Of a stretch of 64,000 nt of DNA, positions 41,750-51,619 are shown in pieces. The DNA is from Porphyridium purpureum (lineage: Eukaryota; Rhodophyta; Bangiophyceae; Porphyridiales; Porphyridiaceae). Position 1 is the stretch's first letter, and every line of letters begins with the position of its first letter. Both the position numbers and the translations under genes were made by a program. The notes under the pieces were generated by a model. The model searched no databases. It saw only the letters and a list, made by a program, of their open reading frames with translations, and was not told the origin of the DNA. Location: assembly GCA_008690995.1 (NCBI GenBank), contig VRMN01000007.1, forward strand, positions 372,001-436,000, given 5' to 3'.

Positions 41750-42358
41750 TTACCGCGGAGCCATGAAGCCGTCCGGCAAGCGCTCGATCGTGTACTTGTG
41801 CGCGTGCACGTACATGATTGGCACGCCCGGTATTTTCCTGAGCCTGCGCTTGAGATCCTTATCGTTGGTAGCCACAATGTACACACGGTGCTGCTGTACG
41901 CGCTCGACAAGACAGTCGTCGGCATATGTGCCCTTGTGGGTGCAAGGTAGGCGCAGAAATGAGCGGTCGCGCGCAATGCGCAGCGCAATGCGGTACTTGG
42001 GCCCGAGCTTTTGCAGTTCGGCCAGCACACAATCTGTGATGCACGGTACGGTGGGCGCATACAGGCAGTCCAACATTGCCTCGGCAATGTCCAACTTGTT
42101 CGACACACTGAAATTAATAAAGTTTGTGTCCAGCAGCACGTGGTACGGCGGGCCCAGCGCCGTGTTGTGGAGAAAAAACATGTGCGCCGGAACGCCCACA
42201 TTATTGCCCTGCTTTGCCAACTCGACATCGCTCGCGCGGCCAGCCACCGGCGCGTGCTTCTCCTTGGACTCTGCGAGCCTCGACATTCTAGTATCCGACG
42301 ACGACACTACCTTTTTCATCGTCGCAAACGACTTGCCTCGCGCTTTACCTCGTCCCAT
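41750..42358 (-). CDS. FCF1: rRNA-processing PIN nuclease Fcf1/Utp24
   Basis: A 202-residue protein, close to the family's usual 190-200. It is a PIN-domain endonuclease of the small-subunit processome, which cleaves pre-rRNA at sites A1/A2 in the nucleolus. The Fcf1 signature is nearly intact: a basic [13 protein letters not shown] start, [17 protein letters not shown] with the first catalytic Asp, [16 protein letters not shown] with the Glu, [16 protein letters not shown] with two Asp, [19 protein letters not shown] with the last Asp, and [14 protein letters not shown]. All expected active-site acids are present. Tail-to-tail with Lon; the two 3' untranslated regions must overlap or be very short. 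Confidence 0.96.
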   Translation of the reverse strand: MGRGKARGKSFATMKKVVSSSDTRMSRLAESKEKHAPVAGRASDVELAKQGNNVGVPAHMFFLHNTALGPPYHVLLDTNFINFSVSNKLDIAEAMLDCLYAPTVPCITDCVLAELQKLGPKYRIALRIARDRSFLRLPCTHKGTYADDCLVERVQQHRVYIVATNDKDLKRRLRKIPGVPIMYVHAHKYTIERLPDGFMAPR

Positions 42359-44315
42359 CGTACGCCGTCAGTCTCGCGCATAACTTTCGAATGCACACAC
42401 ACACAATTGTCTCTGGGCGACAAAGCCCCACACGTCCAGACCACGAGACCGAGGAGCGGCTAGCCGTAAAGTCCGCGCGACGAACAGGAACCCACCCACT
42501 TACCCACGCAGCCACTCTCCACACACACGGCTCTTGTTGTCGCTCCACCAGCAACGTCGCCGACGCACTTTTGAGCCTCCTTCTCCTACCCCGCGCCGCG
42601 CGCGTCCGGGCGTTCTAAACGGTTTCTCTCTCATTCGGTCCCGTGCATTCGGTTCAACGCATTCGGTTCAGCATTTCCACCCAGTACGCACTGTACCTCA
42701 CTCTAAAAATAGTTATTCTAAATATAGACCGTGCCCTGAATAAGCTCTTTGCAGATTGTGGTTGTCGCCTTTGTGAGTGTCAGTTGTGTGCCCCGCGGTC
42801 TCATGCACCTATCATGTGCGCGGTTCAGCCGGTTCTCCAATGAAAACGCACCACTTGGCGTCCAGTCAAAGCCGCCCACCAGAGGGTGGGGTCATCTTTA
42901 ATCTTAAACGCCAACGTCAACGCCAACTTTCATACTGAACGCGCATATCAAAAACCTCATGCAAACGAATACAAACACATAAAATGCATTTCCCGCTTTC
43001 TTTTCCTAGGGGGTGTGTGCGTCCGGGTGACGGGTTTCTTAGAAACGAGGCGCGTTCTGTTATTTTACGACACTAGATTATTTTTAGTCGGGGGATTCTT
43101 TCAGTTTGGAGGAAGCCCCAAGAGCGAGCGACTGACCGACCGAGCACCCGAGTGTGCGTCATCACAAAGAAAAGAAAAGGGCGGTGGAGCAGCGTGCTTA
43201 CGCCTTTATTTTTGAGCGTTATAAGCTTTGTGTGAATGGAACTATTCAGTTTGATGATTTCTCGGCATTTCTTCATTTTCGACGCATGCGTGTGTTTGAA
43301 GCGTGGTTAAGATCTTCCTCATCACATGCATGGCTGTACTGATGTTGTGGAACCAACCAACGAGTCATACTTCCAAGAAAGCCCACCCACCCGCCATAGA
43401 AATGCGGATCTTAAGTGTCAAGATATCGTGTGCCTGTATTGAAAAGGCCATAAACACCCGATAGATCGACGGATAAAGTGACACGCTTTCATAAGCTGCA
43501 CGACCTTATTTTGTAGTAGAATGGTATCGTGGCTCACCATAGACGTGACGAAAATAGATACGCGGTAGATATTATTTTGAGTCTGTTTGAGACTGACACG
43601 ATCACGCGATCCAACACGCACACCCCCTTTTTATATGGCTGTGAGTAGGAAAAGATGCGCGCGTTCTTTTTTGGGTTCAGAAATATAAACGCACACACGC
43701 ACTCGCGCTCGTTCCAGAGGATGCCACGCATAGTGAGAGAAAATACAACCGAAAATAGAAAGAGAGAGAGAGAAAGAAAAGCGTGATTCCACCTCATCGT
43801 CATGGTGTGTGATTTTTATGTTTATGGTTGGAAGAGAGAGCTGGAAGTGAAGTAAAAAGGGGTGAAAAAATTAAGGGACCGATGCGCGGCCAACTTCGAA
43901 GTGAGTGTGAGTGCGTGTGGACTGGGGGGGTTTGGGAGTAGAATTGTGGGTTTCGATTTGGGACATGAAGCTATGATGACACGGGTGTATGTGTGGGTGG
44001 GTGAGCGGGGGCATGTGGAAGGATGTGGTCGGGGGGCCATGATGCTTGATCGGGCTTCGTGGATGAGTTCGCGATATTGGGCGCTCAGGTTCCAGAGCGA
44101 CAAGATCCATTACACTGCTGAGCCGCGCGTGCATAGGAAAGTCGGCCATGTGGAGTGATGGCGACGCAACGACACAGGCTGACGTGCGGTGAGGGGATGC
44201 GTCAGTGTTGTGCTGGCGGGTCCGATTCACGGGCGGGGCACGGATTTAAGGACGTGGCGGCGCCAGTTGGTGAAACAAGTGCCGTGGCAGCTGCGTGACA
44301 GGAGCCGGCACTTGC
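42359..44315. other. intergenic, 2 kb
   Basis: No gene recognised. Holds a small tandem of CATTCGGTTC-like words (about 42630-42670), a G/A-rich run (about 43740-43785) and a minus-strand TATATAAAAAGG near 43625-43637 without a following gene. Confidence 0.45.
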
Positions 44316-45350
44316 ATGGCAGTGGCACTAAGGGACGTGCTTGGAGCAGAGAGAGACGTGCAGAAGTGCAAGGCGGTGTGCGCGTTGTGTTTCAGAAGCA
44401 GAGAAGATCAACTTCGTGCCCGTGGTGCTCGCGTAGAGTATTGTATGGACCGTGGTGACGCGCATGCACACAAGCAGACCAGTCCAAGCGGTGAGGAGTT
44501 TCACGTCTCGAGTCACCAGAGGATGCGTATGGGCTTCCTGCTGGGCGCCTCGGCGTCCCGTGCTGCGCAGGACTGGACGCTTGCCATGCGGGGCTCGAAC
44601 GTGACTATGGAGGGCAAGGAGCACTCCGCGCTTGCTAGTGCATACATGCCGTTACCGGTGCAGCAGCCCACGCTACCGTATCCAGTGGCCGCGCCGCGTG
44701 CTTCGTCGCCGAACAAGATGAGCATTCAGTTCCTGATTAATCCCAGCGACACTCCCATCTTCGCTTCGCGGTCCGTGTCGGACACAGTGGGAGGTGCTGC
44801 AGTGTATCCAGGGGCGGCGGCGAGGGCCCAGCCGGAACTACGAGCGCAAAACATAAGCACAAGGCACTGGCACTCGGCAGAGTTTGGGCACGACGCGTCG
44901 AGTCGATCATTGGGGTCTGACGGGTACGCCAGCGGCTCGGGCGCGCTGGCGCCAGATCGCGCGCGCTTCGCCTCAGACGCCCTGCTGAATACCAAGCAGA
45001 GCAAGAACTTTTGGACAGCGAAAGAAGACGAAATTCTGCTCGAGACGGTTGAGAAATGTGGCCCTCGAAACTGGCAACGCATGGCCGAGCTTGTACTTCC
45101 AGCGCGCACTGGCGTGCAGCTGCGCGCGCGGTGGAAGTATGTGCTTTCGCGGCGGGACCAGAGAAGGGATTTTTCGGCCGAGGAGGATGCGCATCTACTG
45201 AGCGCGTATGAAAAGCACGGCAGTCGATGGAGCCACATTGCACGAGAGCTGGGAAACGGACATACTGACCAGGAAGTCAAGCAGCGCTACTATAAGCTCG
45301 TGCGGATCCGACCCGGTTCTTCCCTTCATGGCGCCATGGAGCCGGCATGA
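44316..45350 (+). CDS. two-repeat MYB DNA-binding protein
   Basis: A 344-residue protein with two adjacent SANT/MYB repeats near the C-terminus. The first (about 228-277) reads NFWTAKEDEILLETVEKCG, NWQRMAE and QLRARWKYVL with regular Trp spacing. The second (about 282-330) is RDFSAEEDAHLLSAYEKHG, RWSHIARELG and VKQRYYKL, where the first Trp is Phe, as in many R3 repeats. This is an R2R3-like or Snapc4/Cdc5-like MYB and should bind DNA in the nucleus. The N-terminal half has no recognised domain. The start at 44316 is the first ATG; ATGs a little downstream are possible. Targets unknown. Confidence 0.82.
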   Translation: MAVALRDVLGAERDVQKCKAVCALCFRSREDQLRARGARVEYCMDRGDAHAHKQTSPSGEEFHVSSHQRMRMGFLLGASASRAAQDWTLAMRGSNVTMEGKEHSALASAYMPLPVQQPTLPYPVAAPRASSPNKMSIQFLINPSDTPIFASRSVSDTVGGAAVYPGAAARAQPELRAQNISTRHWHSAEFGHDASSRSLGSDGYASGSGALAPDRARFASDALLNTKQSKNFWTAKEDEILLETVEKCGPRNWQRMAELVLPARTGVQLRARWKYVLSRRDQRRDFSAEEDAHLLSAYEKHGSRWSHIARELGNGHTDQEVKQRYYKLVRIRPGSSLHGAMEPA

Positions 45351-45562
45351 GCAAAGCAGTGGGCTTCTCCTCCGTGACCAGTTGGGACGCCACGATACCC
45401 TCTCTTTTTCGCTTTGAGAGGATATAAGGTGAGCGCGTATTGCATTTTGAGAGCGCACCTTCGTGCGAACGCGATGTGCGCGAATACCACGTGACACCAT
45501 CTCAGAGACAGCGAGCACGAGTGAAATATAGCAGTATAGTATTTAGTGTATATGTAAAGACG
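45351..45562. other. short convergent intergenic region
   Basis: 212 bp between the MYB gene and the oppositely oriented KH-Smr gene. Nothing else seen. Confidence 0.4.
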
Positions 45563-46315
45563 TCACGAGCGCTTGTCGCTCTTGCCAAAGCATGCAAATA
45601 GGATATCAAGCACGCACCCGAGAATGGTCCGAGCGGATGTCTCTTCCACAGGCTCTTCGGGCACTTGAGGCGCCCCGGTCCCGCTACCACTCACAGCATC
45701 ACCCAATGTAACAAATACGCTACCAGCATCGCGCGCGTCATCGTGCTTGAGTCCTCTGGCATCTAGCAGCTCTACGACTGCCGGGCGGATCTTCGCTTGT
45801 CCATCGGCGCTGTGGTTGCCCCGACCCGTGATAATCTGCAGCTCGTTGCCCTTGTTTGGCTTTTTCGCAAGCTCGTCCAGCCGCTGCTCGACAAATTCGA
45901 GCGCCTCGTGCACGAGAAGGCTGTGCAAGTCCATTTCATACATGCCGCGGTTCATGGCACCATTTAGCTCCTCGAAAATCGCCGCAGCGGCTTGCTTGTG
46001 CAGTTCGTCATCGTGCGTTGCCCACGCCTGCTCTCGGAGCAGCTCGCCTTTGGTTTTGCCCAGCCCGAAATCGAGGTCGGTAATGTCAGCAATCCGCCGC
46101 ACGGCCGCATCCACCTTCCGCTGCGCATCCGGCGGATCCGCAGACACCACCACAACCTCACTCCCAGAATCGCGCCCGGGAACGGTCACGTTCGCGCCCG
46201 ACGTCTCCTCAATATCCTTGAGCGTCGCGGCCTGCTTCCCGATAATTTTGCCGTAGAACTTGCTCGGCACGTTCAGCTCGCGCCGCGCGCTCCCGCCGTC
46301 GGTCGCTCGCACCAT
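45563..46315 (-). CDS. KH domain - Smr domain fusion protein
   Basis: A 250-residue protein. Residues 8-75 fit a type I KH domain: ELNVPSKFYGKIIGKQAATL with the GxxG loop, then an IEETSGANVTVPG strand. Residues 118-210 form an Smr domain: MYEMDLHSLLVHEALEFVEQ with the DLH motif, then LQIITGRGNHSADGQAKIRP with the [TS]GRGxHS loop, and a final AVVELLDARGL helix. KH domains bind RNA or single-stranded DNA; Smr domains often cut nucleic acid (MutS2, SOT1, N4BP2). The fusion probably makes a sequence-guided RNA-binding nuclease. No transit peptide is obvious. The 30 C-terminal residues are low complexity. ATG at 46315; an upstream GTG extends only six codons. Confidence 0.85.
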   Translation of the reverse strand: MVRATDGGSARRELNVPSKFYGKIIGKQAATLKDIEETSGANVTVPGRDSGSEVVVVSADPPDAQRKVDAAVRRIADITDLDFGLGKTKGELLREQAWATHDDELHKQAAAAIFEELNGAMNRGMYEMDLHSLLVHEALEFVEQRLDELAKKPNKGNELQIITGRGNHSADGQAKIRPAVVELLDARGLKHDDARDAGSVFVTLGDAVSGSGTGAPQVPEEPVEETSARTILGCVLDILFACFGKSDKRS

Positions 46316-46556
46316 GGCTAGCGCTTCGATCACGTCAACGCACAGTACGAGATTCGTGCAACGGTCTCTGGCCCAGTTTGTCTCTCGTCTCGCTCAAAGT
46401 TATCCAAGGGTGGCCGAGTTGTCGAGCCGTGCTGACGCGGTCTGTTTCTTTTCGCCGTCCTCTAAGAACGATACAGATGCGAAGTTACCGCGGCGGTTTA
46501 TTTTTTTCCTGCGTTTGGTTAGGCTCGGCTCGTCCTGACTCTGGTTAGCAACAAAG

Positions 46557-46973
46557 CTAGTCCACGCCAGCTTCCGGCTCTGCGCCAGCGTGTCTTCTTT
46601 GCGCCGACTGTTCTCCACTTTCGTGTCCTAATGCTTTTTGCACGGCATTATATCTTTTCATCTCGTCGTCAGCTGACCCTTTCGCTCTTCTTTCCAAAAT
46701 ATCCAAAGGGTCCGCCTCTCCTTGCGTGTGCATGGCGTCCAGGAGATGATCATCCTTGGTATTGAGAATCGGCGCCTCCTGTGCACCTGCCGCTGCCCCG
46801 GACCTGCTGCAACCTTCACTGCCACCCTGTTCTTGCTGCGCTTGCCGTTGCTGCTCCTGCTCCTGCTGCTCTTGCTGCTGTTGCTTCAGCTTGGCCTCTG
46901 CCATCCGTTTCCTCTCCAACGACTTTATCATCTCCGCTCGATCCATCCCCCAAAATTTTCCCACGCCGCTCAT
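46557..46973 (-). CDS. hypothetical small protein with Gln-rich segment
   Basis: A 138-residue frame from ATG 46973. It starts MSGVGKFWGMDRAEMIKSLE, has a basic helix, then a Gln/Glu run (about 34-55), a Gly/Ala/Ser linker, an acidic stretch with DPLDILERR, and DDEMKRYNAVQKALG before a polar end. The charged helical pattern suggests a real coiled-coil protein, but no family is recognised. The upstream frame continues open without ATG and looks random. Confidence 0.45.
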   Translation of the reverse strand: MSGVGKFWGMDRAEMIKSLERKRMAEAKLKQQQQEQQEQEQQRQAQQEQGGSEGCSRSGAAAGAQEAPILNTKDDHLLDAMHTQGEADPLDILERRAKGSADDEMKRYNAVQKALGHESGEQSAQRRHAGAEPEAGVD

Positions 46974-49900
46974 GACTTTCCCAAAAACGCCTGTCCCGCT
47001 TCTACCTCCCACGCTCCGCCTTCTCTCACGCCGCGTCTCCACGCAACCAAACCACGTTCCAAGCCCGCCCCCGCGACCCACTTCACAGTCTCCGCCGTTC
47101 GCCAAGCAAGGACCGAGCAGCCACCTCTCTTCTCCCCTCGCCAAAGACCAACGCCGGAAGCACGCGGAAACGCAAGGATCACATTCAGAGTACAGCAAGC
47201 CTAATCGTGAGATGACTGCCCGACACACGCACGCGCGCACGCATCCAACAGAGCAAGCCCGCAGCCAAGCCGATCCCTCGCGACTTGACTGTCACCGCGT
47301 TCACGCATCCTTGCCTGCTTGCGTCAAAATCTGCTCCTCAAGCGGGTTTTGCCATTCCATATCAATGCGGAGACTGACAGTCTACCAAAAAGGCTCAGTG
47401 CATTGGTAAACGGGTTGGTGTCAGCCATTCCGAATCATTCCCTCGACAGCCACCTTCGCCGCGCCCTCCGCGAAGATGAGAGAAGAACAACAGACCAGAC
47501 CGTTGCGCCGACTCTGACGCGGCCTGCGTCGACGCCAGCGCCGAGGCAGCGACGCCAGAAACCGCACCCGCACCGTCTCTTGCTCCGTCAAACTTGCCCG
47601 AACTACCGCCGCGACTGACGCCCGTGAGAGCTGACGCAAGCGGCATCGAAGCGCGAGAAGTGGGCCGAGGTGCGAGCGCAAGCGACGGCTCGAAGGAGCT
47701 GAGCTGTGTCGTGGAAGTGGAGGGGCTGCCATGTCGCACACGGGACCATGAGCTTGACGCGAACGTGCGCCTGCGCATGTACGCCGACCTGTGTGTAGAA
47801 CGTGAGCCGTGACGAAAGTCGGGCGCTTCAATGGCGTGCTTCATGCCGACGCGTGCCGCCTGTCCCCGCAGGACGGTGTGTCGATCACTACAGTTGCGCA
47901 CCGAGTCAATCTCTTGAGCGGGCTTGGAAGTAGGCTGGTCGTTGCAGCACAGAAGGCCAAGCTCGGCTGGTTGGATCTGGCGCTCGCCTTTTTGCGGCAG
48001 AGAAACAGTGCATGACGTGGCCCGCAGAACTCGCGCGTTCGGTCTGTCGTTCTCAAAGCTTGAACTGGCGTGCATTTAGGTTTCAGGCGCAACCTCTTGC
48101 GTCTCAGACGGGCGAGCCGGACATGCGCGACCAGGGTAAAACATGGCTCAAAGAAAGAGACAGCCGAGATGGGTCGAGGCGTCCCTCAATTGAAACAAGG
48201 TGCGCCTGCTCGAGGCATCAGATGGTGGAGTGACTTGGAAACTTGACAAAAGTAAATCCGGGAGCATGGACGACATCATGGTGTTCGAGGCGGCTCGTAC
48301 GGCTGTGGCTGTATCTCGTTGTCATGCCTCGCGTCTATTTGGGCAGTAGGTATAAAGAAAGCGTGACGTGCACTTGTGAGAACAGTGGCTTGACCGGGAG
48401 AGAATGAGACTGACATTTCGCGCACTTGCGATGCGAAGCTGCGCGACGATGGTACTCCGTAAATATTTTTGGCGAGAAGGGAGACATGGTGCCATTTTTC
48501 ATCCGCATGAGGAACGGTGGCAAGGCGAGTGCAAACTTTGAGATCAGCTGCTCGGGTATGACGCCATGCTCCAGGGCGAAAGCCAATTGGCGCTACAGTG
48601 GTGTGTGTGGTCGAGCGATTGGCGTACTTGAGCATCCTCAGTAGCCGCGGTAGTGATGGCGAAGGCGCCGTCATTGCCAATGCATTGTGCGCGGCACAAA
48701 ACATATTCATGTCGAAATGTATGCAGCATTGCCAAGGGGTATTATTTGGAGACAGCGGCCACTTCTTACAAAGAGCGAAGAACGCAATCGTGCCGGGAAA
48801 CACGACTAGCACCATCTGGTCTGCATGCGGGTTCTTTTCTTTTTGGCTGCCGTGACAAGTCAGTAGGCGGTAAAAAAAATCTTTTGTGAACACTTTGCGA
48901 ACGGCAGCGGCATTTGGCTGAGCTCAGGAGCTTCCGAGACCGTCAACGCTTTTGCGGCGTCCTGCTTTATACACACCAAGGTGCTGTGTTCCAGTGCTGC
49001 TTGCGCTGCGTCGTACGCGAGAAGAGAGAATGACGCGATCGATGAGCTCTGCGAGCTTTATTTCCCTTGCAAGCAGCGCCTCGCACTGCATATTCTTTGA
49101 CTACGGGCACAAGCACCCGTGATTCTGCTCTGCACATTGCTGGAGCTCGCACGAACTTCCAGTGATGGTGTATTGAACCGCGCTGCGTCGTTGTTCAAGC
49201 AGAATCCGAACCGCTGCGTTGCCAGATTTTGTCACGCACGCGATGCCACAGAATCTGTACTCTAGATAGAACCGGACCTAGTGGCTCTTTTGCATGTCGC
49301 TTCACGTGTATTTCCTAGAGCTGATGTCGCTGCTTTTCGGACTCGTAATTTTCACAGCCAGCCCGGCTTTGCGGGCGTCACGGTCCACTCCATTGTCTCT
49401 CACACAGATGATTGTCACCGTACAGCAAAAGCACATGTCGTGGATGGAGCACCCGGTTGTCCTTGTAAAGATGCAGGCTCTTTCAGGGGCAAGCGAGTGC
49501 GAGGCTTGCTAGAACGTGAATCTTCATAACAAATCAACATCCAGCACATCAGCGCGGGCACACTTTCAATACATGCGACTTCTCGCGCGCTTGGAATCGC
49601 TCATGGGTGGGCTGAAGCTGGCGTGCGCTGTTCTGTTGGACCTATGACATCTTGCGACGCTCGGTGCGAGATACCAAATGAATGTGTTGGAGCTCAGCGC
49701 CAGTGTGCAAATCCCCAAGAGTGAGTGCTACTGCGATCATGTATTTGACGGGCACGGTCCACGCGCTGTGAGACAAAGTGGAGGTGTCTCCAGATCATCA
49801 TGCTGATTCCGCTAGAGCATCTCTTACACGCGATGTTCCTCGCATACTCTTGCACAAAGGTGCGCTGCAGATGCTCATGCAATCCACCAGCTCGTGTCCG

Positions 49901-51619
49901 TTCTATTCGCACGGCTCGTGCGAGTGGAAGTGGTTTGTTGAAACCCGTACAGGAGTACTTCCCTCGGTTGTTAGAACACGTCGAGGTCCAGGCGGCGATA
50001 CTGTGTGTTGTTCCCGAAGAGCCCGACAATGAGGCCACAAAGATAACCAGCACATGTGCTACCCCCATGGCGAGCAGAGCCAAGAGTATATACCGCAATG
50101 GACGGTGCTCAAGCGGCACGCAAGCGCATGCTGTTTGGCAATATCGTGCTTCGGAACACTTTGGATGGCCGGATCACCGGTCGGACGGGCGCTCAGCGCG
50201 ATGTCCGTGAAGCATGTGACGAAATCTCCATGCAGCGGTGCGAGATCAGGCGAGGCTATTGATTCAACTGTGCTACATTGCGCCAACATGCGCGCCGATG
50301 TGAAAACTTCTCGCGAAACATTTATGCTGTGGAGGGCTGAACTACGAGACTGTATTCTTCGGACACGCGCATCGACCCGCGCTACCCCATCTTCGCTGGG
50401 AGCCCCCCACCAAGCGGCGCGCGTCACAGCTCAGCAGCTTCGATGACGCGCACGACCGTGACTCGGCAGCCGCTGTGTCACTCTTCCACAGCTTGTACAG
50501 CGAGGTGCACGGCGGGGGTGCTACGCTGGCCCTTGAGCAATCCAACGTGGCTCTCGAACCATCCCCGAGCGCGTTACCCCGAGCAACCCGGGCGCATACA
50601 CCATGGTCTCGCCTGTCCCGTTTTTGTTCCTCTACGTCACACCTCACTCTCACCCGTGACGACACAACAACGGAAGCAGCGGCTAGAACCGATGATGGCC
50701 TCTTCCCACCAACCCAAACTGTCCTCCACCCGTTCCTCACGACGTTCTCTCATCCATCCACCGCTCAATCCAATACGGCACCTGTGGCCCGCATTACCTG
50801 ATGAATCAACCCATCCGCCCATCCACACAGCTGCTACCGCCCGGCTAGCTGTCCACCTCCACCCACTCGACCACCTCCAGACCCAAACAACCGGCCAGAG
50901 CACCAGTCAGAGCAGCGCCAGCGCCTCTTCCCATGCCACGCACCGAGCGTTGCTCTTTTCAGGTGCGGATGCGCATCCCGCGCGGCGTGTCAGTCGCCGG
51001 TCACCCTGTGTGTCGCAAGCGCACGCGTGCCGCTGCGCGCGAGCGCGGCGGACTGTACCGGCGTCATTGGATTTTCTCGAGAGCCGCGCGGCGGTCCACT
51101 CCGCATGCACTTGGCGTTGGATTCGATTCGCTGCCGGCTGCTGCGTGTTCTGCTGCTGCTGCGACATGGTTTCGTGCCGCGCGCGTGAGGTTGTATGAAA
51201 ATGAGGCCGTTTTGTGATTTTTGGCGTGGTGCGGTTGAAGGCGGAAGAAGAAAGAAAAGACGCGTGACCGTCCGGGGGTGAAGGAGGAGGAGGCGGCGGC
51301 TCAGTGAATGAAGACGAAGAAGGACAGAGGAGAAAGGTGTGTGGCGTGGTGATGGATGAGACATACTGACGGGTTAATTTCTCTGCCTGTCTTCCTTGTC
51401 TCCTTGTCTAGTTGGCTACATCTGTCTGTGTGTGTGTGTGTGTGTGCGTTCCGCAGTTGGAGGTTGGGGAGACGCTTGTCAATTTGAAGATTTGTCAGAG
51501 AGGGAGGTTGGAAGGCAAAGGAGAGAGGTGTGGACGTGGGAGACGGGGACGGTGCGGCGTGCGCGTCGGGCAATCTATGGAGAGGTAGGAGCGAGGTGTG
51601 AGAGTGCGCTCGTCGGGGC
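46974..51619. other. 4.6-kb gene-poor region, no gene supported
   Basis: The longest poorly explained gap. Frames on both strands are short and mutually exclusive. Two minus-strand pieces look slightly protein-like: 49694-50066, starting MGVAHVLVIFVASLSG (a signal-like helix), and 48335-48586. They are in broken frames with no motif, so a decayed secreted-protein gene is possible but unproven. A plus-strand TATAAAG (48351) precedes only a 45-codon frame. From 50950 to 51600 the strand is GC-rich with a (GT)n run near 51427-51447, probably the leader of the next gene. Confidence 0.4.

Noticed and set aside
47395-48075. 226-codon minus-strand frame
   Set aside because: Ser/Arg/Gly-rich, no motif, and overlapped by equally long frames on the other strand.
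50443-51198. 251-codon plus-strand frame
   Set aside because: Ser/Thr/Pro/His composition from C-rich DNA; no domain seen.
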